Below are positions 56,971 to 64,000 of a stretch of DNA of 64,000 nucleotides, piece by piece. The notes under the pieces are model-generated. The model made no database searches. It had not been told where the DNA came from and saw only the letters and a list, made by a program, of their open reading frames with translations. Positions within the stretch are counted from its first letter, which is position 1; the number at the start of each line of letters is the position of its first letter. The DNA is taken from NCBI RefSeq assembly GCF_001262605.1, contig NZ_LGTC01000001.1, positions 2,523,501 through 2,587,500 of the forward strand, given 5' to 3'. The DNA is from Pseudobacteroides cellulosolvens ATCC 35603 = DSM 2933. GTDB lineage: Bacteria > Bacillota > Clostridia > Acetivibrionales > DSM-2933. The position numbers and the translations under genes are program-made.

Positions 56971-58100
56971 ACGTGAGTTCGATAATATGATTGTAATAAG
57001 AATGAAACAGAAATGAAAAATGAAGCTCCTGTCCGAATCTGTATAATCAATGTTGGCAAAACAAATTTAACAGAGGGAGATGGAGCTTCATGGAAGATTT
57101 ACTTATTAAAATTTTCTGCGATACTGATGATTTTTGCATTAGGCTCAACAACTATTTAAAGCATCATTTGGTTACTGATAATAGACTGAAGGAACCTAAC
57201 CTCTTTAACATTTCAAGAATGATGACACTAAGTGAAGTAATAACAATAACAATATATTTTCATCATTCGAGTTATAGAAACTTTAAGCATTATTATAAAG
57301 AATTTGTTTGTAAAAGATTAAGTGGGTACTTTACGAGCCTTGTAAGTTATACAAGGTTTGTAGAGTTAATGCAGCAAGCACTAATTCCATTAATATTATA
57401 CACACAAAAGTTTAGACTAGGCAAGACAACAGGAATTTCCTTTATTGACTCTACGACATTAGATGTTTGTGATAACAGGAGGATTCACTCTCACAAAGTT
57501 TTTAAAGATATTGCTCAGAGAGGTAAATCTTCTACAGGTTGGTTCTACGGGTTTAAGCTGCACATTGTAGTAAATGAAATAGGAGAAATTTTATCGTTCT
57601 TTTTAACACCAGGTGATACAGACGATAGAGACTCAAAGGTGATAGATATACTTACAAAAGATCTATTTGGAAAACTTTTTGGAGATAAGGGCTATTTATC
57701 ACAGCCTTTGTTTAAAAAGTTGTATGATCGAGGGATAAAGCTAATAACCAAGATAAAAAAGAACATGAAAAATAAGCTAATTGATATAGAAGAAAAGCTT
57801 CTACTCAGAAAGCGAGCTCTTATTGAGACAATAAATGATTTTCTGAAAAATACTTGCCAGATTGAACATACTAGGCATAGAAGCTTTACAAACTTTTTAA
57901 CTAATGTTGTAGCTGGTATTGCTGCGTATAGCTTTTTGCCGAGCAAACCAAGCTTAAAGTTTAGTAAAAGCATTCTTGTTGCCACACTCTAAGGTTGCTT
58001 TTCATAATAAAAAGGCTTCAGAATTCAAGAAACTAAAGCCTTACTTAATTATAATCTATGAGTATGGTTAATTATGGCACTTATTTTATCGAACTCACGT
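56971..58100 (+). mobile_element. IS982-family insertion sequence
   Basis: About 1,130 bp bounded by perfect 15-bp terminal inverted repeats ACGTGAGTTCGATAA (56971-56985 and, inverted, 58086-58100). TAATTA is repeated directly at both flanks (56965-56970 and 58101-58106) as the likely target duplication. It contains one intact transposase gene. The perfect ends and intact gene suggest a fairly recent insertion. Confidence 0.88.
57090..57992 (+). CDS. IS982-family transposase
   Basis: A 300-residue DDE transposase. The N-terminal region has SEVITITIYFHHSSYRNFKHYYKEFV, the first catalytic Asp is in ISFIDSTTLDVCDNRRIHSHKVF, GKSSTGWFYGFKLHIVVNEIGEI follows, the second Asp is in FGDKGYLSQ, and the Glu is in ALIETINDFLKN. 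This order and the RGKSSTGWFYGFKLH block are typical of IS982. GAGGGAGATGGAG precedes the ATG. The reading frame is intact and complete. Confidence 0.95.
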   Translation: MEDLLIKIFCDTDDFCIRLNNYLKHHLVTDNRLKEPNLFNISRMMTLSEVITITIYFHHSSYRNFKHYYKEFVCKRLSGYFTSLVSYTRFVELMQQALIPLILYTQKFRLGKTTGISFIDSTTLDVCDNRRIHSHKVFKDIAQRGKSSTGWFYGFKLHIVVNEIGEILSFFLTPGDTDDRDSKVIDILTKDLFGKLFGDKGYLSQPLFKKLYDRGIKLITKIKKNMKNKLIDIEEKLLLRKRALIETINDFLKNTCQIEHTRHRSFTNFLTNVVAGIAAYSFLPSKPSLKFSKSILVATL

Positions 58101-58404
58101 TAATTAACTTAACAAGAAAATTAAACGTGTTAAGTTGTAATTGGTGCATTAAGTAAAACCCTAATATTGAAGCCGATAGGAATAGAATAACTAAGGTAAC
58201 TCTTGCTGCTAAACTTCCTTCCCTGGTTGCTCTTAGAAGAGCAATTGCGATAACCGTTCCAATTCCTAGGGTTATTATTCTATATATTCCTTCACCAACC
58301 CCAAACGCAATAAATGCTAAAAGTGCTGTTATACAAGCTAATGCAACATAGGTATATTTAATAAAATCAATAACCTTTTGACCAGTCTTAACATTGTCAT
58401 ACAT
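58101..58404 (-). pseudogene. 5' part of an IS-split membrane gene
   Basis: The N-terminal part of the broken gene, starting MYDNVKTGQKVIDFIKYTYVAL and containing three hydrophobic segments (about residues 15-35, 38-55 and 68-88). Coding reads into the IS and stops there at 58081. The original product, rejoined with 56567-56970, would be about 235 residues: four or so membrane helices followed by a small beta-repeat domain. Function is unknown. Confidence 0.75.
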
Positions 58405-58477
58405 TTTTATCGTCCACCTTTACCAATGAATTCTTATAAAAAGCTTTATAGCATTGAATCCTTCATCCTCTAACGAT

Positions 58478-60466
58478 TCAAATCAAATCCCTCGCAAGCC
58501 TCAATAACCTTAGCATATCCAATATCAAATCACAAACTCCATCCTCAATTTCATCAATACTGTGCAATCGTTTCTCCAATGCTTCCGCTATACACTCCAC
58601 TTGACGAGCAATCCTCACTAATCCTATGGCCCCAGCATCATTTGCAATTTGTTTCCACAAAGCAGCTGTTTGAATGTCCGTTTTTCTGATGCCCATCTGT
58701 AATATTTCAGACAAAGCATACTCTAAAGAAGAAAACCACCGAGCTATTGGGTCACGTACTGGAAGTTCCTCATGACTGGTTGTGGTCTCACTTGCCTGCA
58801 AACCTTGAGGCCCATCCAACCAAGGCTGTATCATTGTCCTGCGACCATCCTGTTCAACAACTACCGATGCTGGATAAATGGTTAATCCAGCGGAGGTTAT
58901 TTTAATGTGTCCTGCTGCAAAAACAGGACGTACATTCTCTTGTGAAAGGCTTCTTAGCAGCAACTCACAACCTGATGCCGCTTGTGACAAATACGGATGA
59001 ATCATTGATATCTTAGCACCTTGACTATCAATAAACTCACATCGGATCTCTTGAGTCACAGGGTCAAATCGTGTGTTCTCAACTGCTGTAATTCCTATTA
59101 TTTGAAAAGACTCTGCCACACGTCGAGCCCTAAGTGATGATGGCGGTTGAAAAGTCATACGGTTGTGTAATTCTGCATAATCAATATGATAATTATTTTC
59201 CCTGAATCTTTCCCAGTTAAATGCCTGTGGATTAACTACCAATTTACGCCCAAAGGACAGAATACCTGAAGCAGTTCGCTTAGATGACCCTGATAGGAGC
59301 TGTGACCTTGCAATATCAATAAATTTTGCACCTGCCGCAACCGGTGTCTCCCCAAGAAATCTAAACTCACGGGCTGGCCCATTTTCCGGATTCAAAAACT
59401 CTTTTTCAATTACTACGATCAAACCGCTATCAGCATCTTCTAAAAACACTTGTAAAACTACACTCTTAGACAGAATCCTTACACCTGATCCCAATCCGGT
59501 AAACCTACGTGTACCAAGTTCATGAGGTGTATCATACCGGGTGCCGCCTACAAGTGCTGAAGGAATAGAGTTTTGAGAAGATGTTAGACAATCGGCACGA
59601 AGCAAAAACTCTCCTGCATACTCAAGACAACGTTCAGGTGAAAAAAGACTATCATGGTCTATGTACCGTCTGAATTCAAGTGCAAGATCCGACATAATTT
59701 CAGCCGGCCACATGAGGCTTGACTCACGAAGATGTTGCTCTGCACTTTTTAGCCTGTCTTCAAAACGCGGCGGAAGAGAAACAAATCCGAAATTCATGAC
59801 CTCCGAAATATTTAATTTCCCTGAGTTAAAGACTTCGGAAGAAATAGCTTCTGACTGTGCCGTTACCACAAAACCCGTCTCTTTATCTTTATCAAGAAGC
59901 CGAAAAGCCCATACTGCAATTACAGACCCTAAAGTCGCCATATTTCCTTCACAGTCTGCATGAACATAGCGAAAATCACCTGACACGGGAAAACGGACCA
60001 TAATTCCAAGTCCATGGATTACTGCATAAGGCTTTAAAGAACGAATACACTCGACTAAAAGTCCTTCAGAAAAGAGTTTTTTAGCTTTTGCCAAATGACC
60101 TGTTGATATCAGAGCTTCTATATCAGCATCAGATATGTCTCCAGGATCCCATTTTGATAAAACATCGGTTTCACTATCAATTACTGTTTCTTTGTGAAAC
60201 CGCTGGTAAAAAAGCACTGTTCTTACCAAATGGCGGCACATGGAAGTAGCCGGACATGTACATCTCCCGTCCTTGATTAGCACCCCAGGGGCAAAACGGC
60301 ATATAGCACCATCAGACCATAAGACCTCTACCAAACCATCGTCAGTTTCGTTTAATTTGGCGGTAAACAGTGCTTCATCAAGATCACGTACTGCTCTCTT
60401 AACAGTCCCACGATTTGTGAACACCTCAAGATCAGCTTCAGAAATTGTCATTAAATCTTTTCGCAT
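58478..60466 (-). CDS. SWIM zinc finger protein
   Basis: A 662-residue protein with an N-terminal SWIM zinc finger (CTCPATSMCRHLV, about residues 88-102), a CxCx(n)CxH module that binds nucleic acid or protein. The remaining more than 500 residues are mixed alpha/beta without a family I can name. It is the last gene of a minus-strand cassette with a VWA protein and a DUF5682 protein. That group often also contains a MoxR-type AAA ATPase, which suggests an ATP-driven complex of unknown purpose. The start at 60466 is preferred because GGAG lies six bases upstream; an ATG four codons earlier has no ribosome binding site. Confidence 0.85.
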   Translation of the reverse strand: MRKDLMTISEADLEVFTNRGTVKRAVRDLDEALFTAKLNETDDGLVEVLWSDGAICRFAPGVLIKDGRCTCPATSMCRHLVRTVLFYQRFHKETVIDSETDVLSKWDPGDISDADIEALISTGHLAKAKKLFSEGLLVECIRSLKPYAVIHGLGIMVRFPVSGDFRYVHADCEGNMATLGSVIAVWAFRLLDKDKETGFVVTAQSEAISSEVFNSGKLNISEVMNFGFVSLPPRFEDRLKSAEQHLRESSLMWPAEIMSDLALEFRRYIDHDSLFSPERCLEYAGEFLLRADCLTSSQNSIPSALVGGTRYDTPHELGTRRFTGLGSGVRILSKSVVLQVFLEDADSGLIVVIEKEFLNPENGPAREFRFLGETPVAAGAKFIDIARSQLLSGSSKRTASGILSFGRKLVVNPQAFNWERFRENNYHIDYAELHNRMTFQPPSSLRARRVAESFQIIGITAVENTRFDPVTQEIRCEFIDSQGAKISMIHPYLSQAASGCELLLRSLSQENVRPVFAAGHIKITSAGLTIYPASVVVEQDGRRTMIQPWLDGPQGLQASETTTSHEELPVRDPIARWFSSLEYALSEILQMGIRKTDIQTAALWKQIANDAGAIGLVRIARQVECIAEALEKRLHSIDEIEDGVCDLILDMLRLLRLARDLI

Positions 60467-60546
60467 GATAATCTCCATAATTAGAAATAGTTAAAGAATC
60501 TAAAACAATATTTTTTATAATATTTCGTTTGTCTATTGGCAGCGTA

Positions 60547-61677
60547 TCATCGAATTTTCTCTCCCACCCAGGCAGCAAGTTCACCAGGAGTCATGGCAGC
60601 TACTTCAGCCCCCAAATTGACCATCCGTTGTGCAATAGCCTTATCATAGTTAGGATTGGCCTGCTCGTCTAAAGCAGCAAGTCCCAATAACTTTGCACCA
60701 CTCTCCACAATCCCATGTGTCGTTCCCAATAGCCGCTTTGGATCGGCACCTTCATAAAAATCAGTTATCAAAATAACTATCGCCTTCCTAGGATTATCAA
60801 TCAGTGACTGTCCGTAAGCAAGTGCCTTTCCAATATCCGTACCGCCGCCTAGTTGTACTTTCATAAGCATTTCTACAGGGTCCACGCAATCTGCTGTTAC
60901 ATCAACTATATTTGTGTCAAAAAGCACCAGATGAGTTTTGAGTGCCTTGATTCCCCAAAAAATCGATGCAACAATTGCCGAATGAATAACACTATTAACC
61001 ATGCTCCCTGATTCATCCACAAGGATTATCACTTGCCAGCGGTCAGCATTTACACGTATCCTTGAATTGAATATCGGATCCTGAATTACCAGTAGCCCTC
61101 TGGAAGTATCAAAATGACGAAGATTACGGCGTATAGTTGCTTTCACATCAAAGTTTCTGGCAATTTTACGGTAAGAGCGGTGTTGTCGATCCCTTATTCC
61201 AAATAGAGGTGACTCAACTTGTCGGGCAAGTTTTTGCATAAGCTCATCAACTACCTTTCGAACAAGTTGACGTGCCATGCCAAGAACATTCTGGTTCATA
61301 AGGTGCTTGGTGTGGAGCACCGCTTTTAAAAGAGTTACACTTGGTGTTGCACGCTGAAGCAATTCCGGGTTGGTTACAAGCTCCTGAATTTCATACCTCT
61401 CTAAAGCGTCACGCTCTAGCCGTTCAATTGTCTTTTGAGGAAAAAGATCATGTACATCATTTATCCACTCCGGAACGATAATCTGAGAATCGCCAAGTGA
61501 ACCTTGACGACTGCCTCCGCGAACATTTCTTGCATTGTACTCCCTTGAATAAAGATATCCCAGAGCTTTATCACGTTTCTCGTCTATGTCGGAAAGACAT
61601 CCGCCGAATGCTGATTCACTTCCCTCTCCTAGAACCAAACGCCATCTTGCATTACGCATTTGATTTTTATCCAGCAT
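60547..61677 (-). CDS. VWA domain protein (CoxE/MoxR-associated type)
   Basis: A 376-residue protein with a C-terminal von Willebrand A domain. The MIDAS metal site is intact: DESGSMVNS with the first Asp at about residue 221, the Thr in GGGTDIGKA, and the Asp in LITDFYEG. The N-terminal half is helical and charged (VRKVVDELMQKLARQ). In MoxR-type systems the VWA protein works with an AAA ATPase to remodel a partner. The start at 61677 has AAAGGAGG five bases upstream and overlaps the end of the DUF5682 gene, so the two are translationally coupled. Confidence 0.9.
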   Translation of the reverse strand: MLDKNQMRNARWRLVLGEGSESAFGGCLSDIDEKRDKALGYLYSREYNARNVRGGSRQGSLGDSQIIVPEWINDVHDLFPQKTIERLERDALERYEIQELVTNPELLQRATPSVTLLKAVLHTKHLMNQNVLGMARQLVRKVVDELMQKLARQVESPLFGIRDRQHRSYRKIARNFDVKATIRRNLRHFDTSRGLLVIQDPIFNSRIRVNADRWQVIILVDESGSMVNSVIHSAIVASIFWGIKALKTHLVLFDTNIVDVTADCVDPVEMLMKVQLGGGTDIGKALAYGQSLIDNPRKAIVILITDFYEGADPKRLLGTTHGIVESGAKLLGLAALDEQANPNYDKAIAQRMVNLGAEVAAMTPGELAAWVGEKIR

Positions 61678-64000
61678 CAGTACCTCCTTTAAGACCATAT
61701 TTCGAAAGAGTCTCATAAAGTTTATTCTCAAAACGCAATGATAACAGAGCTTGCTCAGCATTTACAATAAGATCTTCAGGCGATTTATCAGCAATTGCCC
61801 TTTTGCAAGAATTATTAGTGTCCTGAGTATCAAGCAACTGCATTGACAAATAGTATTTCTCTCTGGGTGTAAAGTAAGTGAATGCCAGCCTTAAGGACGG
61901 AACAGCTTCTAGGAATTCATCATCATTTAGCTCTATAAGCCACCGATCTATTTCTGTTAAAAAATTTTTATCCCGCTGTATTGTTTCCCGTGCTAATGCA
62001 AAAAGGCCTGTAAGGTAATCCCCCATGAGACCCGGATCATAAAAAAGACGAAGGTCACTTAGTATCGACGAATTTTCAATGAGTTTTAGTGACAATAGTG
62101 TGCCGGCAGCAGCACCTCGAAGCATAGGCGATTGTTCCCGGTCTTCTTTGACACGTTTAAACACCCCTCCTGTTTCTTCCAATGTAAGCCCTAATGAACC
62201 TGCACAGCGTTCATATACTGCTGCAATACCCCTGATTCCATCTACATATCGTTTGTCACCTTGGGCAGACACCCCCAAATTCTCAAGAAGGTAAAGACAT
62301 CGCCTATAGGTTTCTATAAATAAATCTGTCATACTTTCTCGATTTTCAAGCTCTAGAACTGTATTATAACTGTATAAGTATAAAAGGTTATCAAGCACCA
62401 TGGTTGTTGCCGGAAAATCGTATCCAAACCGTATCATAGCCTCAAGACGCTGGGTTAGCTTGCCAAGCTTTCCTCCCAATCCAGCCAGTGTAGCGTCTAC
62501 AAGAAGTTGAGAAGCCTTTTCTATATCACGGCCTGCTTTATCAGCACTTTCAACCAGTGCGGCAGAAGCTGCGTCAATAAGACACGGACCAAGTGACGCA
62601 GCTTCAATCACTGAAGATGCAAATTCAGGTATCCATTTGATGGACCATTCCTCCTGTACATCCGCATGATAGGTACCAGAGCTTATATCAATTCCTCCTG
62701 TCAACGAAAATCCACTGATCCCTAGAATACGCAAGCAATGAAGGACACGGCTTCTCTTTCGGTCATCTTGTCGGTTTAGATTGAGCTCAATAACACGCTG
62801 CTTTTCTGTAGGTGTAAGGCTTAATTCCTCAAGTATGGTTTCAATTTCACGCATAAGCTGGGGTACTGTCGTTCCTTGGGCCAACCGCCCTACACCATTA
62901 CCTCGGAAAATTTCCGAAATAACATCAAGCAGAGGATGCGTACCGCCCCTAGCAAGGTCATCTTTTATTAGTGAACCTCTCAAGCCATCTATTATATCCC
63001 TACGCCATACGTCCCTGTGCCCCCGCAAGTCTGCAAGAGCCCTACATGTAGAACTTGCCGCTATCAAATCGGCTGTACTGAAAAGAACACCTTTCTCACG
63101 AAGGGAATTGACAAGTCTTACTAATAGAGGACTGTAGTCGAAGGATTTATTTATTGATCTGTCTTCCCATACAAATTCATAAAATCCTGGCCCCGGCATT
63201 CCTGATTTATACCCTGTCAAGCTGTCCAATCGCTCATTGGAAAATGGAGTTATTGCACTACCATAATCCGCTGGAAGATCAACTTCAATGTTTGGTTCAT
63301 CAATGATAGACTTTTGAGTGATAAGTGCTTCTAATGCTGAGGTATGATATCCACCTGTGATCACAAGTATGCTTCCTGTATATTTATCCATACACTCAAG
63401 TATCTGCCTAGCCATAAATCGTTCTCGTTCAATGTCTATGGGATCCGGAATATCAACCTGACGGCAATGATCGCAAAATGTACGAGCTCTCAAGACATAT
63501 TCATCGCATGACAATTCAGGATCAATTTCAAACAATTCATCCCATAATCCGTCGAAATCATCTACCCCCACTTCTTTACACAAACGGGTTATATAGGAGC
63601 TCCGCCGCAAATGAACGTCTGCATACCGTTGTTCTTCAAGAACAGGTCGTTCCGGCAGATTTGGTAATGCAGCTTCCAGATGACATATATATGACCATGG
63701 CAAATCAATAAACATAACTTCCGCACCAATACTATGCCCCTTTTGCAAAGCTTGCCATTCCGGTGAATAAGTAATAAACGGGTAGAATGCTCCACGCCTT
63801 TCACCGCCCGCATCCCTGAAATAGCAATAAACCGCCAGTGGAAGACGGTGTGGCAGAAAGAGTTCATTAATATGCTGATTAAAATCACTTGGACCTTCAA
63901 TCAAAATAGCAGCGGGCTGAAGCCTGTCTATAAGCTCATTTACTGCCCGTGCAGCTGCCGGACTATGATGTCTGACCGGCAAAAAGAAAACTTGTGAGGT
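61667..64000 (-). CDS. DUF5682 family protein, 5' end outside the window
   Basis: At least 777 residues, open to the window edge. The N-terminal hallmark PVRHHSPAAARAV is followed by AAILIEGPSDFN, an LPWSYICHLE segment and ITGGYHTSALEAL. Two His-bearing motifs spaced this way recall the TraB/ChaN/EreA-like fold, although that link is my inference. The rest is helical repeat-like. The nearest candidate start (TTG at 63982) has no good ribosome binding site and coding continues upstream, so the true start is probably just beyond 64000. It is the first visible gene of the cassette with VWA and SWIM proteins. Confidence 0.85.
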   Translation of the reverse strand, partial: TSQVFFLPVRHHSPAAARAVNELIDRLQPAAILIEGPSDFNQHINELFLPHRLPLAVYCYFRDAGGERRGAFYPFITYSPEWQALQKGHSIGAEVMFIDLPWSYICHLEAALPNLPERPVLEEQRYADVHLRRSSYITRLCKEVGVDDFDGLWDELFEIDPELSCDEYVLRARTFCDHCRQVDIPDPIDIERERFMARQILECMDKYTGSILVITGGYHTSALEALITQKSIIDEPNIEVDLPADYGSAITPFSNERLDSLTGYKSGMPGPGFYEFVWEDRSINKSFDYSPLLVRLVNSLREKGVLFSTADLIAASSTCRALADLRGHRDVWRRDIIDGLRGSLIKDDLARGGTHPLLDVISEIFRGNGVGRLAQGTTVPQLMREIETILEELSLTPTEKQRVIELNLNRQDDRKRSRVLHCLRILGISGFSLTGGIDISSGTYHADVQEEWSIKWIPEFASSVIEAASLGPCLIDAASAALVESADKAGRDIEKASQLLVDATLAGLGGKLGKLTQRLEAMIRFGYDFPATTMVLDNLLYLYSYNTVLELENRESMTDLFIETYRRCLYLLENLGVSAQGDKRYVDGIRGIAAVYERCAGSLGLTLEETGGVFKRVKEDREQSPMLRGAAAGTLLSLKLIENSSILSDLRLFYDPGLMGDYLTGLFALARETIQRDKNFLTEIDRWLIELNDDEFLEAVPSLRLAFTYFTPREKYYLSMQLLDTQDTNNSCKRAIADKSPEDLIVNAEQALLSLRFENKLYETLSKYGLKGGTDAG

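Overview
The window is AT-rich chromosomal DNA from an anaerobic, low-GC Gram-positive bacterium, most likely a cellulosome-forming member of the Clostridia. Three things point there: a secreted esterase ends in a type I dockerin, ribosome binding sites are strong AGGAGG-type throughout, and the gene set is anaerobic (hybrid-cluster protein with a ferredoxin partner, copper-amine-oxidase-like 'stalk' domains, papain-like exoprotease). No rRNA, tRNA or CRISPR array was seen.

Layout. 1-10.3 kb is mostly minus-strand housekeeping: a GtrA-like fragment, YjbQ, a rhodanese lipoprotein, cobS-cobU, a UvsE UV endonuclease with an extra C-terminal domain, a DJ-1 protein, a family-6 DNA glycosylase coupled to a cyclase, the dockerin esterase and a frameshifted WG-repeat lipoprotein. 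10.5-15.9 kb is one giant alpha-2-macroglobulin-like gene. 16-19.8 kb holds a phosphoesterase, a radical-SAM/SPASM enzyme next to a membrane protein with a periodic Cys/Gly tail (a possible modification pair), and a voltage-gated channel. 19.9-20.8 kb is a stalk-domain gene flanked by inverted repeats. 21-25.5 kb has a nitroreductase and the nitrosative-stress module hcp-ferredoxin, divergent from a Crp/Fnr regulator.

25.5-34.8 kb reads as one beta-mannoside utilisation regulon. A LacI regulator, a sugar ABC importer (no ATPase gene) and a minus-strand operon of GH2 beta-mannosidase, D-lyxose/D-mannose isomerase and fructokinase share an operator placed 9-10 bp after the -10 box in all three promoters. 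The chemistry is import, cleavage to mannose, isomerisation to fructose and phosphorylation to fructose-6-phosphate. 34.9-42.1 kb carries an AraC regulator, a phosphoesterase, a methyltransferase, a secreted papain-like protease, a 59-residue membrane protein, an orphan protein and ferritin, with copies of a dispersed intergenic repeat. 42.6-48.2 kb is a GH13 debranching-type enzyme with a large MGH1/GH63-like glycosidase.

48.3-58.4 kb is a decaying, rearranged segment. asnB is cut at the element end carrying a large serine recombinase, a helicase has lost its Walker A end, a histidine kinase is frameshifted, its response regulator has an internal amber codon, and an IS982-family element splits a membrane gene that can be rebuilt in frame. 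58.5-64 kb is a conserved SWIM / VWA / DUF5682 cassette that runs off the right edge; its usual MoxR-type ATPase would lie beyond the window.
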